Shown here: one piece after another, positions 43,716 to 52,968 of the stretch
Position numbering within the stretch: the first letter of the stretch is position 1
Layout: each line of letters begins with the position of its first letter
NCBI RefSeq assembly: GCF_002813295.1
Contig: NZ_PHUE01000001.1
Coordinates: forward strand, 2,170,001-2,234,000
DNA from: Flavobacterium sp. 5
GTDB lineage: Bacteria > Bacteroidota > Bacteroidia > Flavobacteriales > Flavobacteriaceae
Reading direction: 5' to 3'
Length of the DNA stretch: 64,000 nt
Program-made: the position numbers and the translations under genes
Notes under the pieces: generated by a model
Told to the model about the DNA's origin: nothing
Database searches by the model: none
Seen by the model: only the letters and a program-made list of their open reading frames with translations

Positions 43716-43970
43716 TTAAAATCCTTTTTTATTATTTAAAAAATAACTAATAAGATAAGGAACTATTGTTTGTAAAATAGACCTAAATGGATTTGGAATA
43801 CTTTCTTTATAAGGAGCTAAAAATCCATTGATTATGTTTTCAGGTGTAATGGAGTCTCTAGTTTTTTGAATACCTAAAACTACTTTTTGATAGCTAATTT
43901 GTTGCTCTAATTTTAAGATCTCTAAATCACGATCAATTTCTGCGTAGGAAGAATACTTTTTGTTTTCCAT
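43716..43970 (-). CDS. Small protein of the YtxH/holin-like operon
   Basis: An 84-residue protein (ENKKYSSYAEIDRDLEILKL, 'EQQISYQKVVLGIQK') with a hydrophobic-aromatic C-terminus (IVPYLISYFLNNKKGF). I start at the ATG at 43970, one base after the stop of the preceding gene (TAA-T-ATG); an ATG at 43979 would overlap it. It is the last of three co-transcribed small envelope genes found together in Flavobacteria. Function unknown. Confidence 0.75.
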   Translation of the reverse strand: MENKKYSSYAEIDRDLEILKLEQQISYQKVVLGIQKTRDSITPENIINGFLAPYKESIPNPFRSILQTIVPYLISYFLNNKKGF

Positions 43971-43971
43971 A

Positions 43972-44322
43972 TTAATCATTAAAAAAGATTTCTGAGAATT
44001 TTTCTAAAATTGGTCCTTCAATAACTTTGTCTTTTACTAAAAATAAAAGGAAAGTTACAACTAAGTACATTCCAGCAACAGAAAGAAAACCTATAGCATA
44101 ACTATCAAAATAATTACCAATAGCCAAAGCTGTAGCAACTGATCCAAATAATAAAACCATACTAAAGCACAATAAAATCAAAGCAAACTTTAAAATCATG
44201 GTTGTTGATTTCATTGCAACCTTGAAACCCCATAATTTATAATACGAAACAGATTTTTCAAAATAAGCTTGCACTTGGTTTTGAATATCTTCTGAATTTT
44301 CTTTTATTTTATCAAATGCCAT
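43972..44322 (-). CDS. Phage-holin-like/ACT-type small membrane protein
   Basis: A 116-residue protein with an N-terminal helix (KENSEDIQNQVQAYFEKSVS) and two membrane segments (MILKFALILLCFSMVLLFGS, 'FLSVAGMYLVVTFLLFLVKD'). It fits the holin-superfamily III-like 'phage holin family' proteins encoded next to YtxH genes in Bacteroidota; no lysis function is implied. It lies 10 bp after the YtxH gene and 1 bp before the next gene. Confidence 0.75.
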   Translation of the reverse strand: MAFDKIKENSEDIQNQVQAYFEKSVSYYKLWGFKVAMKSTTMILKFALILLCFSMVLLFGSVATALAIGNYFDSYAIGFLSVAGMYLVVTFLLFLVKDKVIEGPILEKFSEIFFND

Positions 44323-44332
44323 AGATTAGTTT

Positions 44333-44662
44333 TTATGACTGAAATTTAACATTTTTTTCTTTAAGTTCGGCCAATTTGTTTTCCAAATAAGTAACTACAT
44401 CTTCAGTTTTATCACTTAAATTATTTACGATGCTATCGTAATGACGATCAATATCATCTTTACCCAATACACCTTTGCCCATTAACTTTTCTGAAACTTC
44501 ATGCAGTTTATCATTAAGATTGTTTTTTACATCATCAAAACCATCTTTAATTTTTTCTCTGGTTTTAGAACCTTTGTCCGGGGCAAATAAAATTCCAAGC
44601 CCTGCTCCTATCGTTACACCAACTAAAATAGCTACAATTGTACTTCCTGTATTATTTGACAT
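44333..44662 (-). CDS. YtxH domain protein
   Basis: A 109-residue protein. A glycine-rich membrane helix (STIVAILVGVTIGAGLGILF) is followed by APDKGSKTREKIKDGFDDVK, the YtxH signature, and a long amphipathic helix. Such proteins are stress-related membrane-anchored helices. First gene of the three-gene operon. Confidence 0.85.
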   Translation of the reverse strand: MSNNTGSTIVAILVGVTIGAGLGILFAPDKGSKTREKIKDGFDDVKNNLNDKLHEVSEKLMGKGVLGKDDIDRHYDSIVNNLSDKTEDVVTYLENKLAELKEKNVKFQS

Positions 44663-45177
44663 GTTTATTAAAATTTAAAAGTTACTATTTAATAAATTTA
44701 CAACTTTATCAACAAACATGTGTTAACAAGCAGTTAAACTACAAATTAACACTCGTAAAACTAAAATAAAGCTTTTCATTTAATCAAATTATAAAAATAG
44801 TATATTGATATAGAAAATAAATAAAAACCCATTAAAATAGAGATATGAAGGTTGTTTTTAATAAATAATTTATATCAAAATTATTTATTAAATAGAAAAA
44901 ATTAATAATAAACTATTGCTATTTAGTTTTAAAAATTGATAGATAAAATATTTTTATAAAAAAGAGGGTAAATTATAAACAAAACTAAAATTGAAACAAA
45001 AAAGTGGATTTTTAAGTAAAAATTAAAATAGAAGCTTCTAATAAATAAAAAAACAAAAAAAGTAAACTGATATAAATAAAATTAAAAAATGTCTTAAAAT
45101 CAATTTATGAAAGCTAATTTTAATAAATAATTATTATTAAAATTTTATAATCGATCAATTATTTATATAATAAAAAA
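44663..45177. other. Gene-free, extremely AT-rich half-kilobase
   Basis: About 515 bases with very little G or C, made of A and T runs with repeated TTTATTAAA/AATAATTTAT words. Near its left end are TTATCAACA (44706-44714) and TGTTAACAAG. There is no coding frame. It may be simply degenerated spacer, or part of the local AT-rich replication region. Confidence 0.5.
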
Positions 45178-45202
45178 AAGCGCTTAATGAAAAGCGCTTT
45201 TG
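45178..45202 (-). terminator. glnS terminator
   Basis: AAGCGCTT-AATG-AAAAGCGCTT stem flanked by A and T runs, 20 bp after the glnS stop codon. Confidence 0.85.
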
Positions 45203-45221
45203 ATAGGTAAAATTTATATAC

Positions 45222-47342
45222 TTATTTTGTTAGAAAATTTTCAATAAATTCCAATTCTCTTTCTGAAGTACTTTTGGAAGGATTGGCTTTTAGTTTTAAA
45301 ACTTCCTCTTTAAAAGAATTTACAAAATCAAAATTGTATTCTAAATTGGTTAAATTTAAAATTGCTCTTGAACGAACATAAGTAGATTCGCTTCGAAGTG
45401 ACATAAAATACAATTTAGTCAAATCTTCTTTATCAAAATCTGTAGCTTTTAAAACTGAATATTTCAAAATCAAATTTGCAAACAATAATGAACTCTTATT
45501 GTTATTGATGTTTTTTCTGAAAGAATTTTGCAATAAACTGTAATTAGAAATTCCTGCCAAAGTCTCCCCTATTGCTTCTCTAATTGCAATACGTTCTTCT
45601 CTAGTAGCAACTTTAAAGTATTTATTGATATCTTTTAAAGAATTATTAATACTATTTTCTTCTTTTTTTCCTTTTTCTTCCCAAGCATCTTTAAGACCAA
45701 CAGTCTTATTAAACACTAATTTTGAGTTAGTTGTATCTTTATCAACAACAAAATAACCCAAACGTTGAAATTGAAAATGATCTCCATTAACAGCTGTAGC
45801 TAAACTTGGTTCTACAAAACCTTTTACGATTTGTAAAGATTCAGTATTCATAAAATCTAAGAAACCTTTTTCTTTATGACTGTCTGGAGCTTCATCAATA
45901 AACAAGCGATCATACAAACGAACTTCGGCTTCAACTGCATGTGGAATAGAAACCCAATGTAACGTTCCCGCTACTTTACGTTTACTAGCTTCACTCCCAC
46001 TTCCGCTCAAAGAATCAGTATCATATGTGACTTGAATTTCGGTAATAACTCCGTTAGCATCTTTAGTAACACCTTCACCTTTAATGATATAACCATTTTT
46101 AAGACGCACTTCATTTCCGATACTTAAACGGAAAAATTTAGCTGGAGCGACTTCTAAAAAGTCTTCTCTTTCTATGTATAATTCTCTAGAAAATGGCACT
46201 TTTCTAAAACCTGCAGATTCATCTTCTTGGTTATTTTCAGCATCCAAAAGCTCTTCTTTTCCTTCTGGATAGTTTGTAATAACCACTTTTACAGGGTCCA
46301 AAACAGCCATTACTCTTGGAGCAGTTTTGTTTAAATCTTCTCTTAAACAGAAATCTAAAAGAGAAACATCAATGATATTTTCACGTTTAGCAACACCAAT
46401 TACATCACAAAATTTACGAATTGCAGTTGCTGTATACCCACGTCTTCTTAATCCTGAAATGGTAGGCATTCTTGGATCATCCCAACCATTTACGATATTT
46501 TCCTGTACCAATTGCAAGAGCTTACGCTTACTCATAACTGTATAATTCAAATTCAAACGAGCGAATTCATATTGATGTGGACGTACTTGATTTTCATCAT
46601 AAATTTGATCTAAAAACCAATCGTATAATTCACGGTGCATTACAAATTCAAGTGTACAAATAGAATGTGAAATGGATTCCACATAATCACTTTCACCATG
46701 CGCATAATCATACATTGGATAAATATTCCAATCATTTCCTGTACGATGATGATGACGGTGTAATATTCTGTACATCAAAGGATCACGCATCAACATATTA
46801 GTCGAAGCCATATCAATTTTAGCTCTTAAAACATGACTTCCTTCTGGAAAATCACCGTTTTTCATTCCTTCAAACAGCGTTAAATTTTCTTCAACAGAAC
46901 GATTTCTATATGGTCCATCAACACCAGGTTGTGTTGGAGTACCTTTTTGAATAGCCATATCTTCAGAAGATTGACTATCAACATAGGCTTTACCGTTTTT
47001 AATCATCGCAACCGCCCATTCATATAATTGTTGAAAATAATCAGATGAATATAATTCTTCAGACCAATTGAATCCTAACCATTTAAGATCTTCTTTAATA
47101 GCATCAACGTATTCCTGCTCTTCTTTTGCTGGATTGGTATCATCAAAACGTAAGTTAACTGGTGCATTGTATTTTAAACCTAAACCGAAATTAAGACAGA
47201 TAGATTTAGCATGCCCAATATGTAAATATCCATTAGGTTCTGGTGGAAAACGAAAGCGTAATTTATCTTGTGGAAAACCGTTAGTTAAACTGTCTTCTAT
47301 AATTTGTTCAATAAAATGAAGTGATTTCTCTTCTGATGCCAT
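45222..47342 (-). CDS. glnS: Glutamine--tRNA ligase with C-terminal extension
   Basis: A 706-residue GlnRS. The N-terminal catalytic core carries RFPPEPNGYLHIGHAKSICL (HIGH motif), 'LRFDDTNPAKEEQEYVDAIKEDL', 'SHSICTLEF' and the KMSKS-type VMSKRKL, and the anticodon-binding domain ends around residue 555. The remaining ~150 residues (ISNYSLLQNSFRKNINNNKS, 'DLTKLYFMSLRSESTYVRSR') form a helical extension absent from the 554-residue E. coli enzyme. It is not GatB/YqeY-like as far as I can see. I start at ATG 47342 (ASEEKSLHF). Confidence 0.93.
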   Translation of the reverse strand: MASEEKSLHFIEQIIEDSLTNGFPQDKLRFRFPPEPNGYLHIGHAKSICLNFGLGLKYNAPVNLRFDDTNPAKEEQEYVDAIKEDLKWLGFNWSEELYSSDYFQQLYEWAVAMIKNGKAYVDSQSSEDMAIQKGTPTQPGVDGPYRNRSVEENLTLFEGMKNGDFPEGSHVLRAKIDMASTNMLMRDPLMYRILHRHHHRTGNDWNIYPMYDYAHGESDYVESISHSICTLEFVMHRELYDWFLDQIYDENQVRPHQYEFARLNLNYTVMSKRKLLQLVQENIVNGWDDPRMPTISGLRRRGYTATAIRKFCDVIGVAKRENIIDVSLLDFCLREDLNKTAPRVMAVLDPVKVVITNYPEGKEELLDAENNQEDESAGFRKVPFSRELYIEREDFLEVAPAKFFRLSIGNEVRLKNGYIIKGEGVTKDANGVITEIQVTYDTDSLSGSGSEASKRKVAGTLHWVSIPHAVEAEVRLYDRLFIDEAPDSHKEKGFLDFMNTESLQIVKGFVEPSLATAVNGDHFQFQRLGYFVVDKDTTNSKLVFNKTVGLKDAWEEKGKKEENSINNSLKDINKYFKVATREERIAIREAIGETLAGISNYSLLQNSFRKNINNNKSSLLFANLILKYSVLKATDFDKEDLTKLYFMSLRSESTYVRSRAILNLTNLEYNFDFVNSFKEEVLKLKANPSKSTSERELEFIENFLTK

Positions 47343-47503
47343 TTTTAAAAATTTTAGCAAAGATAAAAAATTGATAATAGATTACAGCCTATAACAATAT
47401 AGACTTTAAAGAAAAAACAAGTATCTATTTTTTATACATTTGTATAAATTATTATACGTTTATAAACGAAAAATATACTTTTTGTTTATTCAAAAATTAA
47501 AAA

Positions 47504-47872
47504 ATGGGAACAATAAAATTAAAAAATATCCGCACTTTTTCTTATCACGGCTGTTTAATTGAAGAAGGAAAAATAGGTTCAGATTATAGTGTTGATTTGG
47601 AAATTAAAACCAATTTGAAACAATCATCAGAGTCTGATAACTTAAAAGATACTGTAGATTATGTTCATTTGAATAAAATAGTTGTCGAAGAAATGGCTAT
47701 TCGTTCCAACTTATTAGAGCATGTAGCTAAAAGAATTATAAATAGAGCTCTATTAGAACTTGAAACAGTATCAAAAATAAAAGTTTCCGTATCAAAAATA
47801 AACCCTCCTATTGGTGGTGATGTTGAAGCTGTTACCATAGAAATGGAAGAAGAACGCTATATCAGTTTGTAG
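47504..47872 (+). CDS. folB: Dihydroneopterin aldolase
   Basis: A 122-residue FolB: aldolase that makes 6-hydroxymethyl-dihydropterin in folate synthesis. The sequence begins GTIKLKNIRTFSYHGCLIEE, with the conserved Y-H-G and a catalytic-region Glu, then 'YSVDLEIKTNL', 'DTVDYVHLNKIVVEEMA' and 'LLEHVAKRI' followed by 'VSVSKINPPIGGDV'. Length and motifs are canonical. It is divergent from glnS; a palindrome-like TTTGTATAAATTATTATAC precedes it. Confidence 0.93.
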   Translation: MGTIKLKNIRTFSYHGCLIEEGKIGSDYSVDLEIKTNLKQSSESDNLKDTVDYVHLNKIVVEEMAIRSNLLEHVAKRIINRALLELETVSKIKVSVSKINPPIGGDVEAVTIEMEEERYISL

Positions 47873-47958
47873 TCATTGACAGAAAAAAGGAAAAAAAGTT
47901 AACTTTAAGCTTTTAAACTTTAAAAAATTAAGTTACTTTTGCCATCCGTTCAAACAAT

Positions 47959-48029
47959 GGCGTCGTGGCCGAGCGGCTAGGCTGGGCTCTGCAAAAGCTC
48001 CTACTCCGGTTCGAATCCGGACGATGCCT
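47959..48029 (+). tRNA. tRNA-Cys (anticodon GCA)
   Basis: A full cloverleaf: acceptor arms GGCGTCG and CGATGCC (one G-U pair), D arm GGCCGAGCGGCTAGGC, anticodon loop CTCTGCAAAAG with GCA, T arm CCGGTTCGAATCCGG, discriminator T. No CCA is encoded. It is followed by a terminator and by two partial copies of its 3' end. Confidence 0.95.
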
Positions 48030-48033
48030 CTAA

Positions 48034-48062
48034 AACCTCTAAAGAAATTTAGAGGTTTTTTT
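48034..48062 (+). terminator. tRNA-Cys terminator
   Basis: AACCTCTAAA and TTTAGAGGTT around GAAA, then seven T. Confidence 0.85.
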
Positions 48063-48098
48063 ATGTCTAATTTTTAGAAAAAATTAAGTAAAATTATA

Positions 48099-48243
48099 GT
48101 TCGAATCAAGACAGGAATCTAAAACCTTCAAAGAAATTTAGAGGTTTTTTTATGTTTAATTTTTAGAAAAAATTAAGTAAAGATATAGTTCGAATCCAGA
48201 CAATGCCTCAAGAAGAGATATATTTCTGTATCTCTTTTTTTAT
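48099..48243 (+). repeat. Two decayed tandem copies of the tRNA-Cys 3' end with terminators
   Basis: GTTCGAATCAAGACAGGAAT (48099) and GTTCGAATCCAGACAATGCC (48188) repeat the tRNA T-loop and acceptor end from 48009, at spacings of 90 and 89 bp. Each is followed by a hairpin terminator (AACCTTCAAAGAAATTTAGA then GGTT; AGAGATA...TATCTCTTTTTTT). The spacer words TTTTTAGAAAAAATTAAGTA recur. Confidence 0.85.
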
Positions 48244-48254
48244 GTTTCAAAACT

Positions 48255-48295
48255 AAAAAAAGCTGTTTCAAAATCAATTTTGAAACAGCTTTTTT
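48255..48295. terminator. Bidirectional terminator after the LysE-like gene
   Basis: AAAAAAGCTGTTTCAAAAT and ATTTTGAAACAGCTTTTTT form a perfect 19-bp stem with a two-base loop. Confidence 0.92.
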
Positions 48296-48317
48296 AATAC
48301 TATAATTTTAAGTAAAA

Positions 48318-48995
48318 TTATTTCTCTATTTTCTCAAATGCTTTTTTTACCATTTGTTTTTCTTCTGGAAAGCAGCCTTGAAAGATTAATGCAAAACCAA
48401 AAATCATTAAAACAATGCTTATTCCTCTTTTAATTTTATAAATATTGGTTGGTGTCATTTTATGTTTTAATTGCTTTGCCAACGATATTTTTATACAATC
48501 TATACCCAGATATGTAAGAATTACTGAAATGAAAAATGTAATCACTCTTGAGGTTTCCATTTCTAATTTTGGACCCACAGAAATAATTACTGCCAGCCAA
48601 AAACCCAAAACGCCAATATTGATGATATTTAGAAAAAAACCTTTGAAAAAAAGTCCAACGTAATTCTTTTTTATAATCTCATTATCTATTGTTTTGGTAT
48701 TTATTTTCTTCTCCTTTTTTGTTCCAATGAAAGAAATAAAACCATAAGCCATCATAATAAATCCTCCAAAAATAAATAAAGAGGAATTATCATTTAGACT
48801 TTGAATAAGTCTATAACTTCCTAGATAAGCAATAACTATAAAAAAAACATCTCCTAAAACTACACCTAAATCAAAAACTATAGCGGCTCTAAATCCTTTA
48901 ATAATACTTGTTTCAAGTAAAATAAAAAATACCGGGCCAATCATAAAACTTAATAATACTCCCCATGGAATACCTGTCAAAATATCGTTTATCAT
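48318..48995 (-). CDS. LysE family transporter
   Basis: A 225-residue six-helix membrane protein. The LysE/RhtB pattern is visible: 'IPWGVLLSFMIGPVFFILLETSIIKGFRAAIVFDLGVVLGDVFF', a later GFISFIGTKKEKK, 'LFFKGFFLNIINIGVLGFWLAV'. Family members export amino acids or derivatives. The substrate is unknown. It lies convergent to the tRNA-Cys region and 31 bp after the GIN-domain gene. Confidence 0.85.
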   Translation of the reverse strand: MINDILTGIPWGVLLSFMIGPVFFILLETSIIKGFRAAIVFDLGVVLGDVFFIVIAYLGSYRLIQSLNDNSSLFIFGGFIMMAYGFISFIGTKKEKKINTKTIDNEIIKKNYVGLFFKGFFLNIINIGVLGFWLAVIISVGPKLEMETSRVITFFISVILTYLGIDCIKISLAKQLKHKMTPTNIYKIKRGISIVLMIFGFALIFQGCFPEEKQMVKKAFEKIEK

Positions 48996-49026
48996 TAAAA
49001 AATGACTTTAAAAATTGGTTACAAAT

Positions 49027-49695
49027 TTAATCTTTCTGAACAATAGTTCCACCCATAAAAGTTTCTTGTCTTATTTCTTTTGGTTTTCCATAAATAGTTA
49101 CTGTACCACCAGCTTTTACTTTTGCATCAACTAGAGAACTGGCTCTTACATCTGCGTTACCTCCAGCTGATAAACTTACAGTAGTTTGAGAGGTTTCTAA
49201 ATCACCTGCTTCTACAATTCCTCCAGAATTAATCAAAACCGATTGAGTGACTGCTTTACCTATAACTTTAATAATTCCTCCAGAATACGCTTTAATTGTT
49301 GCTTTTTCGACATCTAATACAACTGTAATCTTTGCTCCTTCTTGTGTTGAAACATTAAGAGTAGTTTGTTTGAAAATATCTGCGCAAAATACACTACTGC
49401 CTTCATTAGCATCAATACTCTGAATTTTCTTGAAATATAATGTGACTTTTGCTTCATCTCCAGACATAATTTTAGTCAACGGCATTCTTATTTTCAAAAG
49501 ACCATTCTTATTAACAACTTCTACCTTACTCTGACTTGTTCCAGTAATTACTGCTTTATTTTCAGTAGAAGCAACTAAAGTAACATTTAGTTTGTCAAAT
49601 GTTTTTACTTCATCAAAATCCTTAAGTTCTATACTTGTTTGACTAAAAGTTAATTGTGATATAAATACGAAACCTATTAAAATTATTCGCTTCAT
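49027..49695 (-). CDS. Secreted head-GIN (DUF2807) domain protein
   Basis: A 222-residue exported protein with a signal peptide (KRIILIGFVFISQLTFSQ). The mature part is a beta-helical DUF2807 domain: 'IELKDFDEVKTFDKLNVTLVAS', 'IKAYSGGIIKVIGKA', 'VLINSGGIVEAGDLETSQTTVSLSAGGNADVRAS', with repeated short rungs rich in Ser/Gly. The function of this family is not known. It is followed by lysE-like, preceded by rnr, all leftward. Confidence 0.82.
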   Translation of the reverse strand: MKRIILIGFVFISQLTFSQTSIELKDFDEVKTFDKLNVTLVASTENKAVITGTSQSKVEVVNKNGLLKIRMPLTKIMSGDEAKVTLYFKKIQSIDANEGSSVFCADIFKQTTLNVSTQEGAKITVVLDVEKATIKAYSGGIIKVIGKAVTQSVLINSGGIVEAGDLETSQTTVSLSAGGNADVRASSLVDAKVKAGGTVTIYGKPKEIRQETFMGGTIVQKD

Positions 49696-49734
49696 CTTAA
49701 AAAATTTAATTGTTACTAAATCTATTTTTAAAAC

Positions 49735-51915
49735 CTATTCGTTTCTTCTTATGAAATTGAAATCCAATTGTTTTTTAACTAAATCAGCGTTTTTTACTTT
49801 TACATAAATTTCATCACCCAATTGTAATAATTTATTAGAATTAGATCCAACTAAAGCATATTGTTTTTCATCAAAAGTGTAGTAATCCTCTTTTATATCA
49901 CGGGTTCTTACCATACCTTCACATTTGTTTTCAATTATTTCTACATAAATTCCCCACTCAGTAACTCCTGAAATAACACCTAAAAATTCCTGATCCTGAT
50001 GATTTTGCATGTATTTTACCTGCATATATTTTATAGAATCTCTTTCGGCATTTGTTGCTAAACCTTCCATAGTAGAGGAATGTAAACATTTAGTTTCATA
50101 AGTCTCTTCATCAACCGATTTACCACCGTCTAAATAAAACTGCAATAAACGATGTACCATAACGTCTGGATAACGACGAATTGGAGATGTAAAATGTGAA
50201 TAATATTCAAATGCAAGTCCGTAATGTCCAATATTATCAGTAGAATATTTGGCTTTACTCATAGAACGAATGGCTAAAGTATCAATAAGATTTTGCTCTT
50301 TTTTACCATTAACTTCTTCCATCAAAGCATTCAAAGATTTAGAAATATCTCCTTTATTTCTGAAATCAATTTTATAACCAAACTTAGCAATAAGATTTTG
50401 CATCGCTATTAATTTGTCTTCATTGGGTTCATCGTGAATCCTGTAAATGAACGTTTTCTTTTGTTTACCTATGTATTCTGCTACTTTTCTATTAGCCAAT
50501 AACATAAATTCTTCAATCAGATGATTGGCATCTTTTGAAACTTTAAAATACACTCCTTCTGGCTCTCCTTCTGCATCCAAGTTGAATTTTACTTCTACTT
50601 TATCAAAAGAAATAGCGCCTTCATTCATTCTTTTTCTTCTGAATATTTTAGCTAATTCATCCATTTTCAAAGTAGCTTCCACTATTTCATCAGAAACAAC
50701 ATAAGAACTTCCTGTGATAGAAGTTTCCATAGGAATGGTATTATCTTTAGTTTCGATGATATATTGTGCCTCTTCGTAAGCAAAACGCTGGTCAGAAAAA
50801 ATAACAGTTCTACCAAACCATTGATTGACAACTTGGCTTTTTTCGGTAATTTCAAATATTGCTGAAAACGTATATTTTTCCTCTTGCGGACGCAATGAAC
50901 AGGCAAAATTAGAAAGAACTTCAGGTAACATTGGTACTACTCTATCCACTAAATAAACAGAGGTTGCACGTTGATACGCTTCATCATCAAGGATAGTTCC
51001 TTCTTCTAAATAATACGAAACATCGGCAATATGAATACCAATTTCATAGTTTCCATTTTCTAACTTTTTGAAAGACAATGCATCATCAAAATCTTTAGCA
51101 TCTTTCGGGTCAATTGTAAAAGTTAATATATCTCGCATATCACGACGTTTGGCTATTTCACTAGCTTCAATCGAAGTATCTATTTTTTGTGCATAGGTTT
51201 CTACTTCAATAGGAAACTCAGCTGGTAAACCGTATTCAGCTAAAATAGCATGAATTTCGGTATCATGATCTCCAGGTTTTCCAAGTACTTTCACCACTTT
51301 TCCAAAAGGACTATCGGCTCTTTTTGGCCAATCTTCGATATGGACTAAAACTACATCTCCTTGTTCGGCATCACCTATTTTATCTTTTGGAATAAAAATA
51401 TCGGTGTACATTTTTGGATTGGCGGTAGAAACAAACGAAAAATTCTTCTGAATATCTATTACTCCAACGAAATCAGTTTTATGTCTTTCAATGATTTCAA
51501 TAACTTCACCTTCAGCCCGTTTACCACTTCGTTTATTATAAACATACACTTTTACAGTATCTTTATCTAGAGCATGGTTCAAATTAATCGATGGAATAAA
51601 AACGTCCTCAGTAAACTCAGGACAAATAAAATAAGCCGTTTTTCGACCTGTCATATCAATTGTTCCTTCGTAATATTCTTTACTTGCAGCTTTTATTAAA
51701 TATTTACCAGGTTCAGTTTCAATAATCTTCTTGGAAGAAGCTAAAATTTTTAAATCTTTTATAATCTGATTGCGACTTTGAGTGTCGTCTAATTCTAATT
51801 TACTTGCTATTTGCTTATAATTAAAGGCTTTATTGGCACTTTGCGATAATATTTTTATAATTTTATCTGAGAAATCCTTCTCTTTCTTTATCGGCTTTCT
51901 TAATCTTTTACTCAT
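49735..51915 (-). CDS. rnr: Ribonuclease R
   Basis: A 726-residue 3'-5' exoribonuclease. N-terminal winged helix (IIKILSQSANKAFNYKQIAS), two cold-shock domains (~85-230), the RNB catalytic domain with TFTIDPKDAKDFDDALSFKK (Asp cluster), 'YQRATSVYLVDRVVPMLPE', 'FEYYSHFTSPIRRYPDVMVHRLL', and a C-terminal S1 domain (LGVISGVTEWGIYVEIIENK). It degrades structured RNA, rRNA and mRNA. Length is typical of Bacteroidota RNase R. Confidence 0.95.
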   Translation of the reverse strand: MSKRLRKPIKKEKDFSDKIIKILSQSANKAFNYKQIASKLELDDTQSRNQIIKDLKILASSKKIIETEPGKYLIKAASKEYYEGTIDMTGRKTAYFICPEFTEDVFIPSINLNHALDKDTVKVYVYNKRSGKRAEGEVIEIIERHKTDFVGVIDIQKNFSFVSTANPKMYTDIFIPKDKIGDAEQGDVVLVHIEDWPKRADSPFGKVVKVLGKPGDHDTEIHAILAEYGLPAEFPIEVETYAQKIDTSIEASEIAKRRDMRDILTFTIDPKDAKDFDDALSFKKLENGNYEIGIHIADVSYYLEEGTILDDEAYQRATSVYLVDRVVPMLPEVLSNFACSLRPQEEKYTFSAIFEITEKSQVVNQWFGRTVIFSDQRFAYEEAQYIIETKDNTIPMETSITGSSYVVSDEIVEATLKMDELAKIFRRKRMNEGAISFDKVEVKFNLDAEGEPEGVYFKVSKDANHLIEEFMLLANRKVAEYIGKQKKTFIYRIHDEPNEDKLIAMQNLIAKFGYKIDFRNKGDISKSLNALMEEVNGKKEQNLIDTLAIRSMSKAKYSTDNIGHYGLAFEYYSHFTSPIRRYPDVMVHRLLQFYLDGGKSVDEETYETKCLHSSTMEGLATNAERDSIKYMQVKYMQNHQDQEFLGVISGVTEWGIYVEIIENKCEGMVRTRDIKEDYYTFDEKQYALVGSNSNKLLQLGDEIYVKVKNADLVKKQLDFNFIRRNE

Positions 51916-52022
51916 GTATCTTTTCTTAAAAGCCTAAAATTACGAAATTGTATTCACTATTCCTTGTTATACTATAGTTTTAAACTAATAATAACTTTAC
52001 TACATTTATATAAAAAATTAAA

Positions 52023-52256
52023 ATGAAAGGCTTTAAAACGATTGCTATCTTTAATTATTCACATGAGATTGTGGTAATTAAACATATTTTGGATCAGGAA
52101 GAAATTCATTATTTTTTCGAAAACGAATACATTGTTTCCATCGATCCATTGGCAAGCTTCGCTTATGGCGGAATTCAGCTAAAAGTACATCCAAACGATT
52201 TTCAACAAGTTCAGGAAATTCTGGACAATCTAAATACTAAACTTTCCATCGTTTAA
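52023..52256 (+). CDS. DUF2007-type small protein
   Basis: A 77-residue protein: KGFKTIAIFNYSHEIVVIKH, 'ILDQEEIHYFFENEYIVSIDPLASFAYGGIQLKVHPND'. This matches DUF2007 (putative signal-transducing, GlnB-like ferredoxin-fold) proteins. First rightward gene after the leftward block ending with rnr. Function unknown. Confidence 0.8.
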   Translation: MKGFKTIAIFNYSHEIVVIKHILDQEEIHYFFENEYIVSIDPLASFAYGGIQLKVHPNDFQQVQEILDNLNTKLSIV

Positions 52257-52930
52257 AAACTTTCAAAAAATTAAATTCATTTTTTTGTTTTCATTTTTCA
52301 AAGTTGTCAACATATATTAAATACAACAAAAAGAAAATTTAAATTTAATTAAAATATTTATGGTTATTATAGCTTGTTAATAGTGCCTATAAAAAGTTTA
52401 AAAAATGTATTGAAATGTAGTTTTAGGTTTTTATATTGAGTTATCAACATAGTTATTTATATTTAAATTACTGAAAATTAAGACATTTTTATAATTAGTT
52501 AACAACTGTTAACAATCAAAAAAAGATTCAAATTGTAAATAAGTGTTTTTAATTTTCCTGTTAAGAAAATGAATTTAAGTATTGATAACTTTTCTAAAAA
52601 TTCCCTAAACTTTATTTGGTTTTTAAATATCAGTTTTGGATTACTTATTTTTTGTTTACAAACTCAAAAAACTTCTAAAATTCTATCTAAAGTTATAAAC
52701 ATTTTGTGTTAACTTAATATTATCTGAATATCAATTAGTTAGCTTTTGGTATTAACAATACAAATAATTAACATTTTAATTACATTCTCTTTACTGATTA
52801 CCAAGCTATTGCAAATATAGATATATGTTAATAACCTCTAAATTTTCTTATAATCAGTAACTTATATATAATTATGAAATATACCTTCTTTATTACTCCT
52901 TAATCTATTAGTAATATAAAGTGAAAAGAA
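52257..52930. other. Gene-free AT-rich region, candidate replication origin
   Basis: About 670 bases without an open frame, the longest gene-free stretch in the right half. It contains DnaA-box-like words of the form TTATNAACA: TTGTCAACA (52304), TTATCAACA (52441), a GTTAACAACTGTTAACAA palindrome (52498), complement GTTATCAAT (52581), TTATAAACA (52692) and TTATTAACA (complement, ~52826). Transcription switches from leftward to rightward across it. No experimental-type evidence is available; it is a candidate only. Confidence 0.4.
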
Positions 52931-52968
52931 TTTTTTGTATGCTATCTAAAATAGTTTGGTTAAATTTG
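52931..52968 (+). promoter_or_regulatory. Promoter of rpiB
   Basis: TTTTTTG (52931-52937), 23 bases, then TAAATTTG (52961-52968); the ATG follows 26 bases later. Confidence 0.55.

Noticed and set aside
43972..44322. Holin of a prophage
   Set aside because: No other phage gene nearby; the YtxH-holin-like-small protein trio is an ordinary chromosomal operon in Flavobacteria.
44663..45177. Replication origin in the very AT-rich spacer
   Set aside because: Only one TTATCAACA word and no change in gene direction across it; the 52.3-kb region is the better candidate.
48099..48210. Second and third tRNA genes
   Set aside because: Only the T-arm and acceptor 3' half are repeated; no 5' half or anticodon arm.
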